Assembly (NCBI RefSeq): GCF_002102265.1
Contig: NZ_LQPG01000035.1
Span: 1 to 64,000 of the forward strand
Source: Mycolicibacter longobardus
GTDB taxonomy: Bacteria; Actinomycetota; Actinomycetes; Mycobacteriales; Mycobacteriaceae
DNA: 64,000 nucleotides
Reading direction: 5' to 3'
The notes under the pieces were generated by a model that was given only the letters and a program-made list of their open reading frames with translations, ran no database searches and was not told where the DNA came from. A program made the translations under genes and the position numbers. Below are positions 48,183-56,809 of the stretch, piece after piece (the first letter of the stretch is position 1; the number at the start of each line of letters is the position of its first letter).

Positions 48183-49439
48183 TTAGGCGTCTTTGAACAA
48201 TTCGTTGGCCTCGCGCTCCTCAGCGGAAAGCGTCGCCGTCACGGGCTGTGCCGCCATAATTCCATCGCCGGACTTGCGGGCACCCCCACCAGCCTGCGCC
48301 CCCGCGGCATGCGGCGCCATGCCGCCTCCGCCGTAGAGCCCTCCGTTGCCGCCGGCCGCGGGCGTTACAGCCAACTCAGATCCCTTGGCGGCCACACCGG
48401 AGAACACGGGCTGGCTCCGCGCCGCTGGACCGGAGGCACCCATGTAGGCGCTGTGGCCCATCATGGACCCGCCCAGGCCGCCACCGAAGCCTCCAGGCGC
48501 GAAACCGCCCGCCGCCCCACTGCTGGAAACGAGACTGCCTTCAAATCCGGACGCTACTGGCCCACCCATGCCGAACGCGCTCGCATCGGTGGGGTTCATC
48601 CCGCCGCCGAGACTGGAAATCAGCGACTGGAACGGAGACATCAGCGACTGCGCGGGCCCGCCGAGCTGCCCGCCGAGGCTGCTGACCTGGCCCAGTGCTT
48701 GCCCGGGCATAGACATGAACTGCCCTGCACTGCCCATCAGGCTCGACATCTGCGACGACATCGGCCCTTCGGCGGCCGAGCCGGCCTGCGTGGCTGCTCC
48801 CACCGATTGGCTGAGGCCTTGCATCGACCCCTGGCTTGCCGCGCCGATCGCGCCCTTGGCTGCCGCGCGGGCAGCGGCGTCGCCCAGCCCGGCGGCCGAG
48901 GAGGCCAGGGAAGCCAGCGGTGGCGGCGGGCGGGTCGGTTTGGGCAGCGTCGCAGTGGTGACTTCGCCGTCGTAGGTCATCATCGTCGAGGCGTTCTGGC
49001 CCCAGAATTCGGCGTATTCGGCATTCAGTGCGGCGATGAGTCCGGAGTTGCAGCCCATGAAGTTCGTGGCTTCTGCGACCATCTCCGAGATCCGGTTCTG
49101 GTTGACCTCGGGCAGCGGGATCATGGAGGCTTCGCCGGCGGCATACGCAGTGGCGACCGCGGTGCAGGCTGCGGCGTTGAGGGCCGCGATCATCTCCATT
49201 TCGACGAGCCATTCGCCGAATGCCATGGCTGAGGCGGCCATGGCGGTTGGCGCCTCACCCAGCCAGTTGATGCCCATGGTGGCGACCTGCGCGGCGAACA
49301 CGCCCATGGCAGATCCGACCATCGCACCGAACGACATCCACATTTCGGCGGAGGCCATCCAGGTAGCGGGCCCGGTTCCAGCTTCGTAGCGGCCAGCGTT
49401 GATCTCCGGGATATAGCCGCCCCAGGGTTCAGTCGGCAC
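48183..49439 (-). CDS. PPE-family protein, 418 aa
   Basis: GTG start with AAGGGGG upstream. Residues 1-175 are the PPE domain: GYIPEINAGRYEAG at the N-terminus where the usual motif is PPEIN, and EFWGQN (about 143) for the conserved WxG. The remainder is low-complexity, rich in Gly, Ala, Ser and Met. PPE proteins pair with PE proteins and are exported by ESX systems with the help of EspG. The PE partner is the next gene upstream. Confidence 0.85.
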   Translation of the reverse strand: MPTEPWGGYIPEINAGRYEAGTGPATWMASAEMWMSFGAMVGSAMGVFAAQVATMGINWLGEAPTAMAASAMAFGEWLVEMEMIAALNAAACTAVATAYAAGEASMIPLPEVNQNRISEMVAEATNFMGCNSGLIAALNAEYAEFWGQNASTMMTYDGEVTTATLPKPTRPPPPLASLASSAAGLGDAAARAAAKGAIGAASQGSMQGLSQSVGAATQAGSAAEGPMSSQMSSLMGSAGQFMSMPGQALGQVSSLGGQLGGPAQSLMSPFQSLISSLGGGMNPTDASAFGMGGPVASGFEGSLVSSSGAAGGFAPGGFGGGLGGSMMGHSAYMGASGPAARSQPVFSGVAAKGSELAVTPAAGGNGGLYGGGGMAPHAAGAQAGGGARKSGDGIMAAQPVTATLSAEEREANELFKDA

Positions 49440-49578
49440 TCACTTGCCCCCTTCGTGCTGAATCACGCCAGACCCACACGTCGCCCTGCCCCTCAGGCCA
49501 GAGACTTCGTGTTTGCCCACTTCAATCGTGGGAACCGCACACCAACCCTCGGCGACAGTGCCCCTGTTGCGAAGCGGC

Positions 49579-49884
49579 CTAGATCAGGCTCATCGCCGCG
49601 TTGCCAGCATCGGTGATCTCCGTGCCAGCGCTGGAGGCGAGGATCGCGCCGTTGAGTTCCATCATCTGCTCAATGCCAGCGAGGAAGTTCGTCGCATACG
49701 TTGCTGAACCGGCCTGCTGCTGCCCCATCGCCAGCGCGGATGCACTCTCGGCGCCGGGCGGCATGATGGCCATCGCGGTGGCCTGGTTGGCGGCGCAGAA
49801 GGCCCCCAGCGCGCCCTGGATCCCTTGCAGGACCCCGACTGATCCGGCGACACCCGCGAAACTGGTCATCCCGACGACACCCAT
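49579..49884 (-). CDS. PE-family protein, 101 aa
   Basis: AGGGGAAACC precedes the ATG. Length and pattern fit PE domains (GVLQGIQGALGAFCAANQAT, later ILASSAGTEITDAGNAA). The name-giving Pro-Glu near the N-terminus is absent. In place of the C-terminal YxxxD/E export signal it has TEITD, without the Tyr. It is encoded directly upstream of the PPE gene, the normal order for such pairs. Confidence 0.75.
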   Translation of the reverse strand: MGVVGMTSFAGVAGSVGVLQGIQGALGAFCAANQATAMAIMPPGAESASALAMGQQQAGSATYATNFLAGIEQMMELNGAILASSAGTEITDAGNAAMSLI

Positions 49885-49988
49885 TGGTTTCCCCTTCCCC
49901 GAAAACGAACTGGGCTCTAAGTACGTTCACCACAATAACGCACCGTGGTCCCAGAACAATGGGTTCCTGTTGCAGGTCGCCCTGCTTT

Positions 49989-50930
49989 TTAGCGGGTGAC
50001 TATATCGTCGGGATCTGCCATATCGATGCCGCTTCGAAGTGCCTCGATCGCCGAAGACACATTCTCAGGTGTGGCCGGCTCGTAGTTGACCCATTGCCGG
50101 CCATCAAGACCACGGACGGGATAGCTGACCACAGCCCCTGTCTTCGTCCCGCCGAAGAACATCACACCGGCCGCGTTGGACTTGGCGGTTTCAAGACCCG
50201 TCGAGGATCGTCTACTGGCGGTGAGCTGGGCCAACGCGACGTTGTCCTGGCTGAGCAGATCCCCCAACGCTGCCGCCGCTGACGGGGCCGCGCCCGCGGC
50301 CTGCAACGTTGCCACCGCTTCCGAGGTCTCTTTCTTACGAGTCTTCGGGTCGGCGTTGCGCCGGCCGATGGAGTCGGCATCCGGGGCCGGGATCGACACC
50401 CTGGCCATGGGGTATGGCGGCCAGCGGCAGCCGGGATCGAGAATGGCCAGCACGATCTTGCCCACCTGCAGATGCAACTCCGCGTCACGCTGGCTGGAAG
50501 TGGGATCGGAGTAGATGTTCATCTCCCCGCCAGCGAGAACGGTCGTGGTCACCGTGTGGCCACTGACCCCGACCAGGAACGGCACTCGGGGGATGTCGCG
50601 TACGGCATATTGCACCCCGTACTGCAGAAATTCCTCGGGCAGATCCGCAGTGACAGGCCGCCGCTCGTTGTAGAGCAGAAGCAGGCCCCAGATCGCCCAG
50701 TCGTAGCGGGTGACACCGGCGAAGAGCTCTTGCGCCTCAGGGACGAGTTGGCTGGTGCGGCCATCGACAACGCCCCACCTGATGAGGTCATCCCACAGGT
50801 GTGGCCCCTGGTCGAACACGGGCATCGGCCCCAACTCGACAGGCAATCGATCAAGCAACCCCCGTCGGTAGAGCTCGATGAAATGCCGCTGGTCGAACCG
50901 GTCCCGACCTGGACCGCCGCCGTCGCTCAC
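49989..50930 (-). CDS. espG: EspG-like PE/PPE chaperone, 313 aa
   Basis: Length and composition fit the EspG family: mixed alpha/beta, no signal or membrane span, with a long helical insert (SEAVATLQAAGAAPSAAAAL, about 203-222). In ESX systems EspG binds the tip of the PPE partner in the cytosol. Its place next to the PE/PPE genes and between them and eccE is the usual ESX arrangement. The similarity is judged from overall pattern rather than a single motif. Confidence 0.65.
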   Translation of the reverse strand: MSDGGGPGRDRFDQRHFIELYRRGLLDRLPVELGPMPVFDQGPHLWDDLIRWGVVDGRTSQLVPEAQELFAGVTRYDWAIWGLLLLYNERRPVTADLPEEFLQYGVQYAVRDIPRVPFLVGVSGHTVTTTVLAGGEMNIYSDPTSSQRDAELHLQVGKIVLAILDPGCRWPPYPMARVSIPAPDADSIGRRNADPKTRKKETSEAVATLQAAGAAPSAAAALGDLLSQDNVALAQLTASRRSSTGLETAKSNAAGVMFFGGTKTGAVVSYPVRGLDGRQWVNYEPATPENVSSAIEALRSGIDMADPDDIVTR

Positions 50931-50968
50931 CGTTGTCGCCTTCCTGCCGCGTCATTGCACCACGAACC

Positions 50969-50984
50969 CTAAACTGAAGTTTAG
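50969..50984. promoter_or_regulatory. Palindrome with mirrored -10 boxes
   Basis: CTAAACT (50969-50975) and AGTTTAG (50978-50984) form a perfect inverted repeat. Each strand reads TAAACT, a TANNNT -10 match, so divergent promoters for espG (minus) and 50994-51755 (plus) may overlap here. It could equally be an operator. Confidence 0.45.
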
Positions 50985-50993
50985 CCTTGGCGT

Positions 50994-51755
50994 ATGGGGG
51001 TTTCGCTGCTGCTACACCGGGTTCGGGCCGGAATGTCGACGACCGGACCAGTTTTCAACATCGCGCTGCGCATTTTGGTCAGGCAACGCACCCACCTACA
51101 GCGACGTCTGGTCATGGTCATGGCCGCCGCGGCCACCATGGTGATGGCGGCGGTCATCGTCGTCTTTCAAGCACCGGTGATGATTGCCAATATCGCTGTA
51201 GCCACAGTGTTCGGCGATTCCGACATCCCTGGCTTCGCGGCTGGCGTGCCCGCCTCCGACCAGTGCGTCGCCGCCCCCACAGCCACCGCGGCGGTATCCG
51301 CTCCCCCGCCCGCCGGCGAAGTCTCCGATGACGCCCCGCCTGCCGCCAGCCCTGGTGAACAGTCACCGGCAGCCGAGACCACACCCGCAGCGAGCGCCTC
51401 GGAGCTCATCGGCCAGATCCCCGTCGGCGCCGACGTCGATGTCGCTACCGCATGGTTGCTGTTTCGCCTCGCGCACCCGGCCGAGCCCGCTGTCTCCGAC
51501 TACCGCGACTTCGCCGCCGCCTACGCGATCACCCGGCAGTCAATGTCGTTGCACGCCACCGCGGTTGATGTTGCTGCCACGATGGACCCCGGCGCTGACT
51601 ACTCGCCATACCTACTGTTGGCCCAGGCCGCCGTGTACCGGCTGTTGAGGCACGGTTCTGTGACGGCAACCGACCAGCAGTCCGCGGATCTCGTCCGCGG
51701 TTTGGCCGCGACCTGTGCGGGCCCCGAACGCTGGCCCCTTACTTCACGTTCTTGA
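50994..51755 (+). CDS. Single-pass membrane protein of the ESX block, 253 aa
   Basis: A membrane helix at about residues 39-60 (VMVMAAAATMVMAAVIVVF) follows an Arg-rich cytosolic start. A Pro/Ala/Glu-rich spacer (about 90-140) leads to a helical domain with ATAWLLFRLAHPAEPAVSDY. It is the only plus-strand gene inside the ESX block and is divergent from espG. Not recognised; the helical outer domain might interact with the wall or the complex. Confidence 0.6.
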   Translation: MGVSLLLHRVRAGMSTTGPVFNIALRILVRQRTHLQRRLVMVMAAAATMVMAAVIVVFQAPVMIANIAVATVFGDSDIPGFAAGVPASDQCVAAPTATAAVSAPPPAGEVSDDAPPAASPGEQSPAAETTPAASASELIGQIPVGADVDVATAWLLFRLAHPAEPAVSDYRDFAAAYAITRQSMSLHATAVDVAATMDPGADYSPYLLLAQAAVYRLLRHGSVTATDQQSADLVRGLAATCAGPERWPLTSRS

Positions 51756-51858
51756 TCCCACTCACTGGCCCACATTGTCGACTCGTCACGCCAGTGAGCC
51801 GCGCGCCGATATGCGCAGACCGTCTGTGAAGCAGCTACCGCCCGGCGGCCGCAACACT

Positions 51859-53472
51859 TCAGCGGCCAGGTGCTGTCGCATGGCTCGGCGCGGCGTGACG
51901 GCCCTTAGGCTCCCGCGCGCGCACCGTGAAGATGGCTTCCTCCGCGTTCGACACCAGCCACCGGTACCGGGTTTGTCCAGCGGGCGTGGTCAACAGACAC
52001 TCATCGGGGCCGGCCACGATGCCGTACTCAAGCCGCCGGGGCTGGGAGGTCATCCAGACCAGCCGCACCTGAGTGGGCCGGGACTGACGGGCCAGGCCTT
52101 CCTGCGTGCTCAACACGATGTCAGCTTCGGGGCGTTGCCCGTAGCTGGCGCCGATGCTGCGGGCGAACGCTTTCCATTCATCCCCGGGGATATCGATGTT
52201 GATGCTCAGGCCACTGGTGGACAAACGCAACAGCAGCTGTTGGCACAGTGCGCCCGGGGCAATCAGGTAGAAGGGGTCGCTGCCGACCGAGAAGTTGACG
52301 AACACCTGTGCGCGGGTCTTGGTCAGCCCAACGAAGGTTCCCACTCCCCCGGCCTGCAGCGGAACCGGGAACTCCTCGTCACGGGAAAACGACTTGCCGG
52401 GAACCGCGGAGGTCGGTGCGGTGCGCAGCCCCGGGATGGCCGCGGTCAAGATGGCGGCCTGCTGGCCATACTCACGACGCAGCCCGGTGGCTCGCACGGT
52501 TTTGAGGGCAGCAGGATCATTGTTGAGGTAGCCGAGGTAGAGCTCGGCGTGGTCGCTGCCGTCGCGCTGGCGGGTCAGACGCAGGACCTCGAGGTGGCGA
52601 TGGGTGTTCAGCTTGAGCCACTCAGAGTAGTTTCCCGATGTCCACGCTGAACTGGCCGGGGTGAACACCGATGCTTGCATGGCGGAGGCACCGCAGGAGC
52701 CCCAGTGCTCGTTGTCCACCTGCTCGATCAGTTCCGCACCGACCTTCTCTTGGAAGGCTTCCAGCTCGGCCCGACTGAGCAGCAGGGCATTCCAGCCCAG
52801 CTTCTGCAGCCGCCGGCGGATGCGATCGGCCGCAACGGTTACGGTCCGGCTGAGGCCTACGGCAACACCGTTGGTGCTCTGCCGCGCATACACACTGTCC
52901 AAGGACCCGTCCAGCGCCACACTGACTTCCAGCACTGTGCTGCCGTAGAGCATGGCACCGATCGGGCCCACCGCGGTGTGGGCAATGGTCGCCGCCTGGG
53001 AGGTGTCGACGTACTTGTGCGCGAACGTCAACACACTGACGTGGTCGCAGGCGATGTCGAACTGGGTGAGTTCTTCACGGATCGCGTCGATCGGGATCGA
53101 GCGGATGGTCGACTCGTCCTCGGATCCAATGACGGTGACCTCGTATGGCTGCGGACGCAACGCGATGTACACACTGGCCTGACGCCCATCCCAGGTGTGC
53201 CCCACGTCCGACGTCGAGTACACACTGATGGGCTCATGTGCGCCACGCCTATAGGTGAACCGACGCCCCAGCCAGCCCAACAGGGTTCGTGACCGGTAGG
53301 CGATAACCCCGGTCAGCACCGCGACGCCTGCAGTCGCGCCCCCGACTTCTACGATCTGCTGGTCGTCGAGCTTCAGCAGTGCAGCGACCATCACTGCGAT
53401 CAGCACGGCAGTGGCCAGGAACCACACGTTGGCGGTACCGAACTGAATGCCCCAGCGGCGATCTCGTCTCAT
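51859..53472 (-). CDS. eccE: EccE-like ESX membrane component, 537 aa
   Basis: Two N-terminal membrane helices (about 12-32 and 42-60) are followed by a large soluble domain with no known enzymatic motif, the layout of EccE. It begins four bases inside the stop of mycP (ATGA). EccE lies on the outside of the ESX membrane complex. The position after mycP supports the call; sequence similarity of EccE proteins is low, so the call leans on architecture and order. Confidence 0.8.
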   Translation of the reverse strand: MRRDRRWGIQFGTANVWFLATAVLIAVMVAALLKLDDQQIVEVGGATAGVAVLTGVIAYRSRTLLGWLGRRFTYRRGAHEPISVYSTSDVGHTWDGRQASVYIALRPQPYEVTVIGSEDESTIRSIPIDAIREELTQFDIACDHVSVLTFAHKYVDTSQAATIAHTAVGPIGAMLYGSTVLEVSVALDGSLDSVYARQSTNGVAVGLSRTVTVAADRIRRRLQKLGWNALLLSRAELEAFQEKVGAELIEQVDNEHWGSCGASAMQASVFTPASSAWTSGNYSEWLKLNTHRHLEVLRLTRQRDGSDHAELYLGYLNNDPAALKTVRATGLRREYGQQAAILTAAIPGLRTAPTSAVPGKSFSRDEEFPVPLQAGGVGTFVGLTKTRAQVFVNFSVGSDPFYLIAPGALCQQLLLRLSTSGLSINIDIPGDEWKAFARSIGASYGQRPEADIVLSTQEGLARQSRPTQVRLVWMTSQPRRLEYGIVAGPDECLLTTPAGQTRYRWLVSNAEEAIFTVRAREPKGRHAAPSHATAPGR

Positions 53473-54860
53473 GCGTTGTCCGATCTGCGTAGAGCGAATA
53501 CGACCAGTGCGATGACGGTAAGGATCGCCGCGGCTGCCAGGAAAGTCCCCAGGGCGACGTCGCGGGCGGTGTTGTCCGGCGGCGGCGGTGGTGTCGGCTC
53601 CGGTGCTGCGACACTGGGCACCCCGGCTGCCACGGTGTCCCCCTTCGGCACGTCAGCCGTCAGCGCGGCCACCGCGTCGATGGGTCCGGCGCCGAGGGTG
53701 TTGGTCAGCCCTTCGGCCGGCGTGTGGGCGGTGGACAAGATCCGGTTGATCACCTGCCGCGCCGACAGGTGCGGATACTTCTCCCGGATCAGCGCCGCCA
53801 ACCCCGCCACATAGGCGGTGCCATAGGAGGTGCCGTTCAACGGTATCGGGGCACCTTTGACCAGAGCCGCGTTGGCCAGAGCGCCCGGCCTGGGCTCGGT
53901 GGGATCCAGGGACACGATGTTCATGGCTGGCGCGGCCGCCCCGACCCAGGGGCCGGGCATCGAGTTCACATAGGGGTCGCCGGTCAAGGTGGTGCCGCCG
54001 ACCGACAACAGCAGGTTCGAGTAATAACTGGGCAATGAGACCGACCTGACGCCATCCCAGTTGCGTCGATCCGAAGGATTGGCCGGGTCGTATCCCGGGT
54101 TGGGTTGGCAGGTTTGGCCGCCGGTGTTGCCCGCGGCCGTGATGACCACCGCATCGCGGACCACCGCGGCGTAGTACAGCGCGCCTGCCAGCGCCCGGGT
54201 GTCGACAGGGCTCCCGGCATCCACGCAGGCGGTGATCGACAGATTGATCACGGTCGCACCCAGATTCGCCGCGTGCACGATCGCCTTGGCCAGCGCCATC
54301 AGGTTGGCGGCGGAGCGATCGGCGTCACTGTAGCCCTGCGGGGGCGTATCTTCGGTGAACGCGGCACTGGTCTGACGGATCGAGACGATCTCAGCGCCGG
54401 GGGCCACTCCGACAAAGCCGTCGGTCGGCGAGGGCGCAGCTGCGATGATGCCGGCGATCAGCGTGCCGTGGTGGTCGCAATCAGAAAGGCCGTCGCCCCT
54501 CATGATGTAGTCGCCGCCGCCGCGAAGTCGCGGCAGTCGTGACACCGGCTGAATACCGGAGTCGATCACCGCCACGACCTGGCCGTCGCCGCGCGCGAAC
54601 TTGTGCAGTTCGCTGACTCCGAACACCGCGCTGGCAGGGATCACGTCGAACTGCGAGTCGGCCAGCACCGCTGAGGTCGCGCAGACGGTGTTCTGCTTCA
54701 TGTCCAGGGCTGGGGCGGGGTCTCCGTCCGGTGGGGCGATGTCGGTGGCCAAGTTGATCTCCGGCGGTGCGATCGCCTGCGCGGGAGGCGCCCAGGACAG
54801 GGCCGCGACCAGCATGCAGGTGCACACCAGGTTCAGCAGTCGCACCAGAGCAGCAGTCAT
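53469..54860 (-). CDS. mycP: Mycosin, subtilisin-like ESX protease, 463 aa
   Basis: Signal peptide to about residue 29. The catalytic triad is present: Asp100 in VVAVIDSGI, His131 in CDHHGTLIAG and Ser345 in LNGTSYGTAYVAG; Asn245 in AAGNTGG is the oxyanion residue. A C-terminal membrane helix (about 437-458) anchors it. The Pro-rich segment (EPTPPPPPD) before that helix is typical. Mycosins stabilise the ESX membrane complex and cleave some substrates. Its ATG overlaps the eccD stop. Confidence 0.93.
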   Translation of the reverse strand: MTAALVRLLNLVCTCMLVAALSWAPPAQAIAPPEINLATDIAPPDGDPAPALDMKQNTVCATSAVLADSQFDVIPASAVFGVSELHKFARGDGQVVAVIDSGIQPVSRLPRLRGGGDYIMRGDGLSDCDHHGTLIAGIIAAAPSPTDGFVGVAPGAEIVSIRQTSAAFTEDTPPQGYSDADRSAANLMALAKAIVHAANLGATVINLSITACVDAGSPVDTRALAGALYYAAVVRDAVVITAAGNTGGQTCQPNPGYDPANPSDRRNWDGVRSVSLPSYYSNLLLSVGGTTLTGDPYVNSMPGPWVGAAAPAMNIVSLDPTEPRPGALANAALVKGAPIPLNGTSYGTAYVAGLAALIREKYPHLSARQVINRILSTAHTPAEGLTNTLGAGPIDAVAALTADVPKGDTVAAGVPSVAAPEPTPPPPPDNTARDVALGTFLAAAAILTVIALVVFALRRSDNA

Positions 54861-56353
54861 CAGCGCGCCCGCGCCTTGCTGTACAGGTCCATCGCGACGA
54901 TCACGAACGGCAGTGGGGTCCAGAAGAGCATGCGTTCGAAGACTTCGATGGCCTTGGTCACGATAGGGCTCACGATGCGGCGTTCCTGGATCGCGAAGAT
55001 GGTGGCGACGAACATGCCGATCGCCAGGATCCCCAACGCCATCGCGCCGCGGATCGCGTTGTCTTCGGTCAAATTCGGGTCGGTCAGCAGACCGGCGCCA
55101 AACAACCCTAGGACGCTGGCACCGGCGATCAGCACGATCGCCTGCTCGAACGCGTCGTCGGTGCTCTTACCGCGAGAGATCAAGCAGGTCGCGATAACCA
55201 GCATGAACGTCCAGATCACCCATTCGTGGTTGTCGAGGCTGCGCCCGACGATCCAGCTCGTGGCCACAGCTACCGTCAGTGCGCCGATCATCAGGCCGAT
55301 GCGGCAGGCTCGGGCGGTCAGGATCTGCTGCTCCTGATTGAAGATCGACGAGTTGTTTCCCGACTTCTCGTTACGCGGCAGCGATCCGGCATCGAGGTTG
55401 CCTGCGCCGTCTCCTCGCATGAACGGCTCGCCGGTGGCGGGCACGTAGGGAAGCGAGATCCGGGCGACAGCCAATGCCAGGCGCGGCGAGATGAGGATTA
55501 GCGCGAACGCCAGCGCGATCTGTTGTGTTCCGATTACCGCTGTAGGACTGCGATAGATGGTGTTGAGCAATCCGACGAGCAAGACCAGTAGGGATCCAGC
55601 GGTGACCGCGTTGTGCATTCGCAGGTGCTCTCTGGTCACCACCGACAGGCAGACCGACAGCACCAGAAGCACCGATCCGGCGGCAACGAGTTGGTAGATG
55701 CCCAGCGGCCGCGGGGTGATCACCAGTGCAGCACTCGCGCTCAGCAGATATGTGGTCATCATCAGCGGTACCGGCACGGTCTTGTACCGGTCGTCTCGCG
55801 CGGTGCGCACAAGCACGACAGCGACTGCGGCGCAGATCAATCCGAGGGAGGCCATGGCTGCGGTTGTGGCTGCCCGAAGCGCCCAGCCCGGCTGCTGGGT
55901 GTCAGCCCATATGACGGTTGCCCCGCAGATCAGCGCGACGACGGCCGGCACCATGCCCAGTGAAATGCGCCTGGCGAAAGGTGAATCCCACGACGGGAAG
56001 TGCCGTTTGAGGTAGTAGGTGATCGACTCGGCAACATCGTCGATGAGGGGAGCGTATTTCTCGCCAGGGTCCGTCTTGGTCAGGAAGAGTCGGTCGCCGT
56101 CGAGGACCTTCTCCTCGGCGAGGCTTTTCTCCTCGTCAAGCGGCTGGTCACCGAACGTGGTGAGGTGCCAGTAAGCGTCGGGATCACGAAGCCAGCTGGT
56201 GTCCTTGTTCTTCGCGTCCAAGTGCTTTATCAGATACGGGATCAGCTCGGCAATCGTATCGGCGATCGGCAGATGACTGGGCAACGGTACGTCCACGACG
56301 TGGCCCGGGATCGTGACCTGCACTCGGCAGTTGACTTGCTGTGTCCCAACCAT
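54860..56353 (-). CDS. eccD: EccD, ESX channel component, 497 aa
   Basis: An N-terminal ubiquitin-like domain (about 5-95; VQVTIPGHVVDVPLPSHLPI) precedes about eleven hydrophobic helices, as in EccD. It lies upstream of mycP with a one-base overlap (TGATG). EccD forms the membrane vestibule of the ESX complex as a dimer. Length is normal (about 470-510). Confidence 0.9.
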   Translation of the reverse strand: MVGTQQVNCRVQVTIPGHVVDVPLPSHLPIADTIAELIPYLIKHLDAKNKDTSWLRDPDAYWHLTTFGDQPLDEEKSLAEEKVLDGDRLFLTKTDPGEKYAPLIDDVAESITYYLKRHFPSWDSPFARRISLGMVPAVVALICGATVIWADTQQPGWALRAATTAAMASLGLICAAVAVVLVRTARDDRYKTVPVPLMMTTYLLSASAALVITPRPLGIYQLVAAGSVLLVLSVCLSVVTREHLRMHNAVTAGSLLVLLVGLLNTIYRSPTAVIGTQQIALAFALILISPRLALAVARISLPYVPATGEPFMRGDGAGNLDAGSLPRNEKSGNNSSIFNQEQQILTARACRIGLMIGALTVAVATSWIVGRSLDNHEWVIWTFMLVIATCLISRGKSTDDAFEQAIVLIAGASVLGLFGAGLLTDPNLTEDNAIRGAMALGILAIGMFVATIFAIQERRIVSPIVTKAIEVFERMLFWTPLPFVIVAMDLYSKARAR

Positions 56354-56386
56354 CAGTCCTCACTCAATGTCGTTGCTGCTGTTCGG

Positions 56387-56710
56387 TTATCGAGCGGCCT
56401 GAGCCAGGCTCGTGTTGTTCGTCTCCAGCTGGCTTGCGGCCGGATCGATTACCGCGGCCTTGCGCCGTCCAGGTCCCCGGCGCCGCGTGGAGCCGTGGCC
56501 CTGTGCCTGCAGCCCCGCAGGCGTCGCCCAGCCGGTCGCCAGCATGGCGTCGATTGCAGCCTCGTACTGTTCGCGGGCCCGCTCTTCCTCCTGGCGCACA
56601 GCTTCGACGGCCTGCTGCTTGTCCTCCAAGGCGGCCTTGAGGTTGTCGAGCTCGGTCAGGCGGCCCAGCAGATCGTTGGCGATCTCTTCACGGTCTGTCA
56701 CCGGTGCCAT
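56387..56710 (-). CDS. Small coiled-coil protein, 107 aa
   Basis: Residues about 8-55 are a charged coiled coil (LKAALEDKQQAVEAVRQEEE). A basic stretch (STRRRGPGRRKAAV, about 74-87) follows. It lies between the EspI-like gene and eccD. Not recognised; a structural or adaptor role in the ESX or T4SS is possible. Confidence 0.55.
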   Translation of the reverse strand: MAPVTDREEIANDLLGRLTELDNLKAALEDKQQAVEAVRQEEERAREQYEAAIDAMLATGWATPAGLQAQGHGSTRRRGPGRRKAAVIDPAASQLETNNTSLAQAAR

Positions 56711-56809
56711 GGTTGTCGGTTCCCCCTCTTCGTCAGTTGTGCGCTGGGTCGGTGACCGGCTCAGCGCGGCGGCGCTTCACGTTCGGCCGCCGCCCCATCG
56801 AACGCCGGA

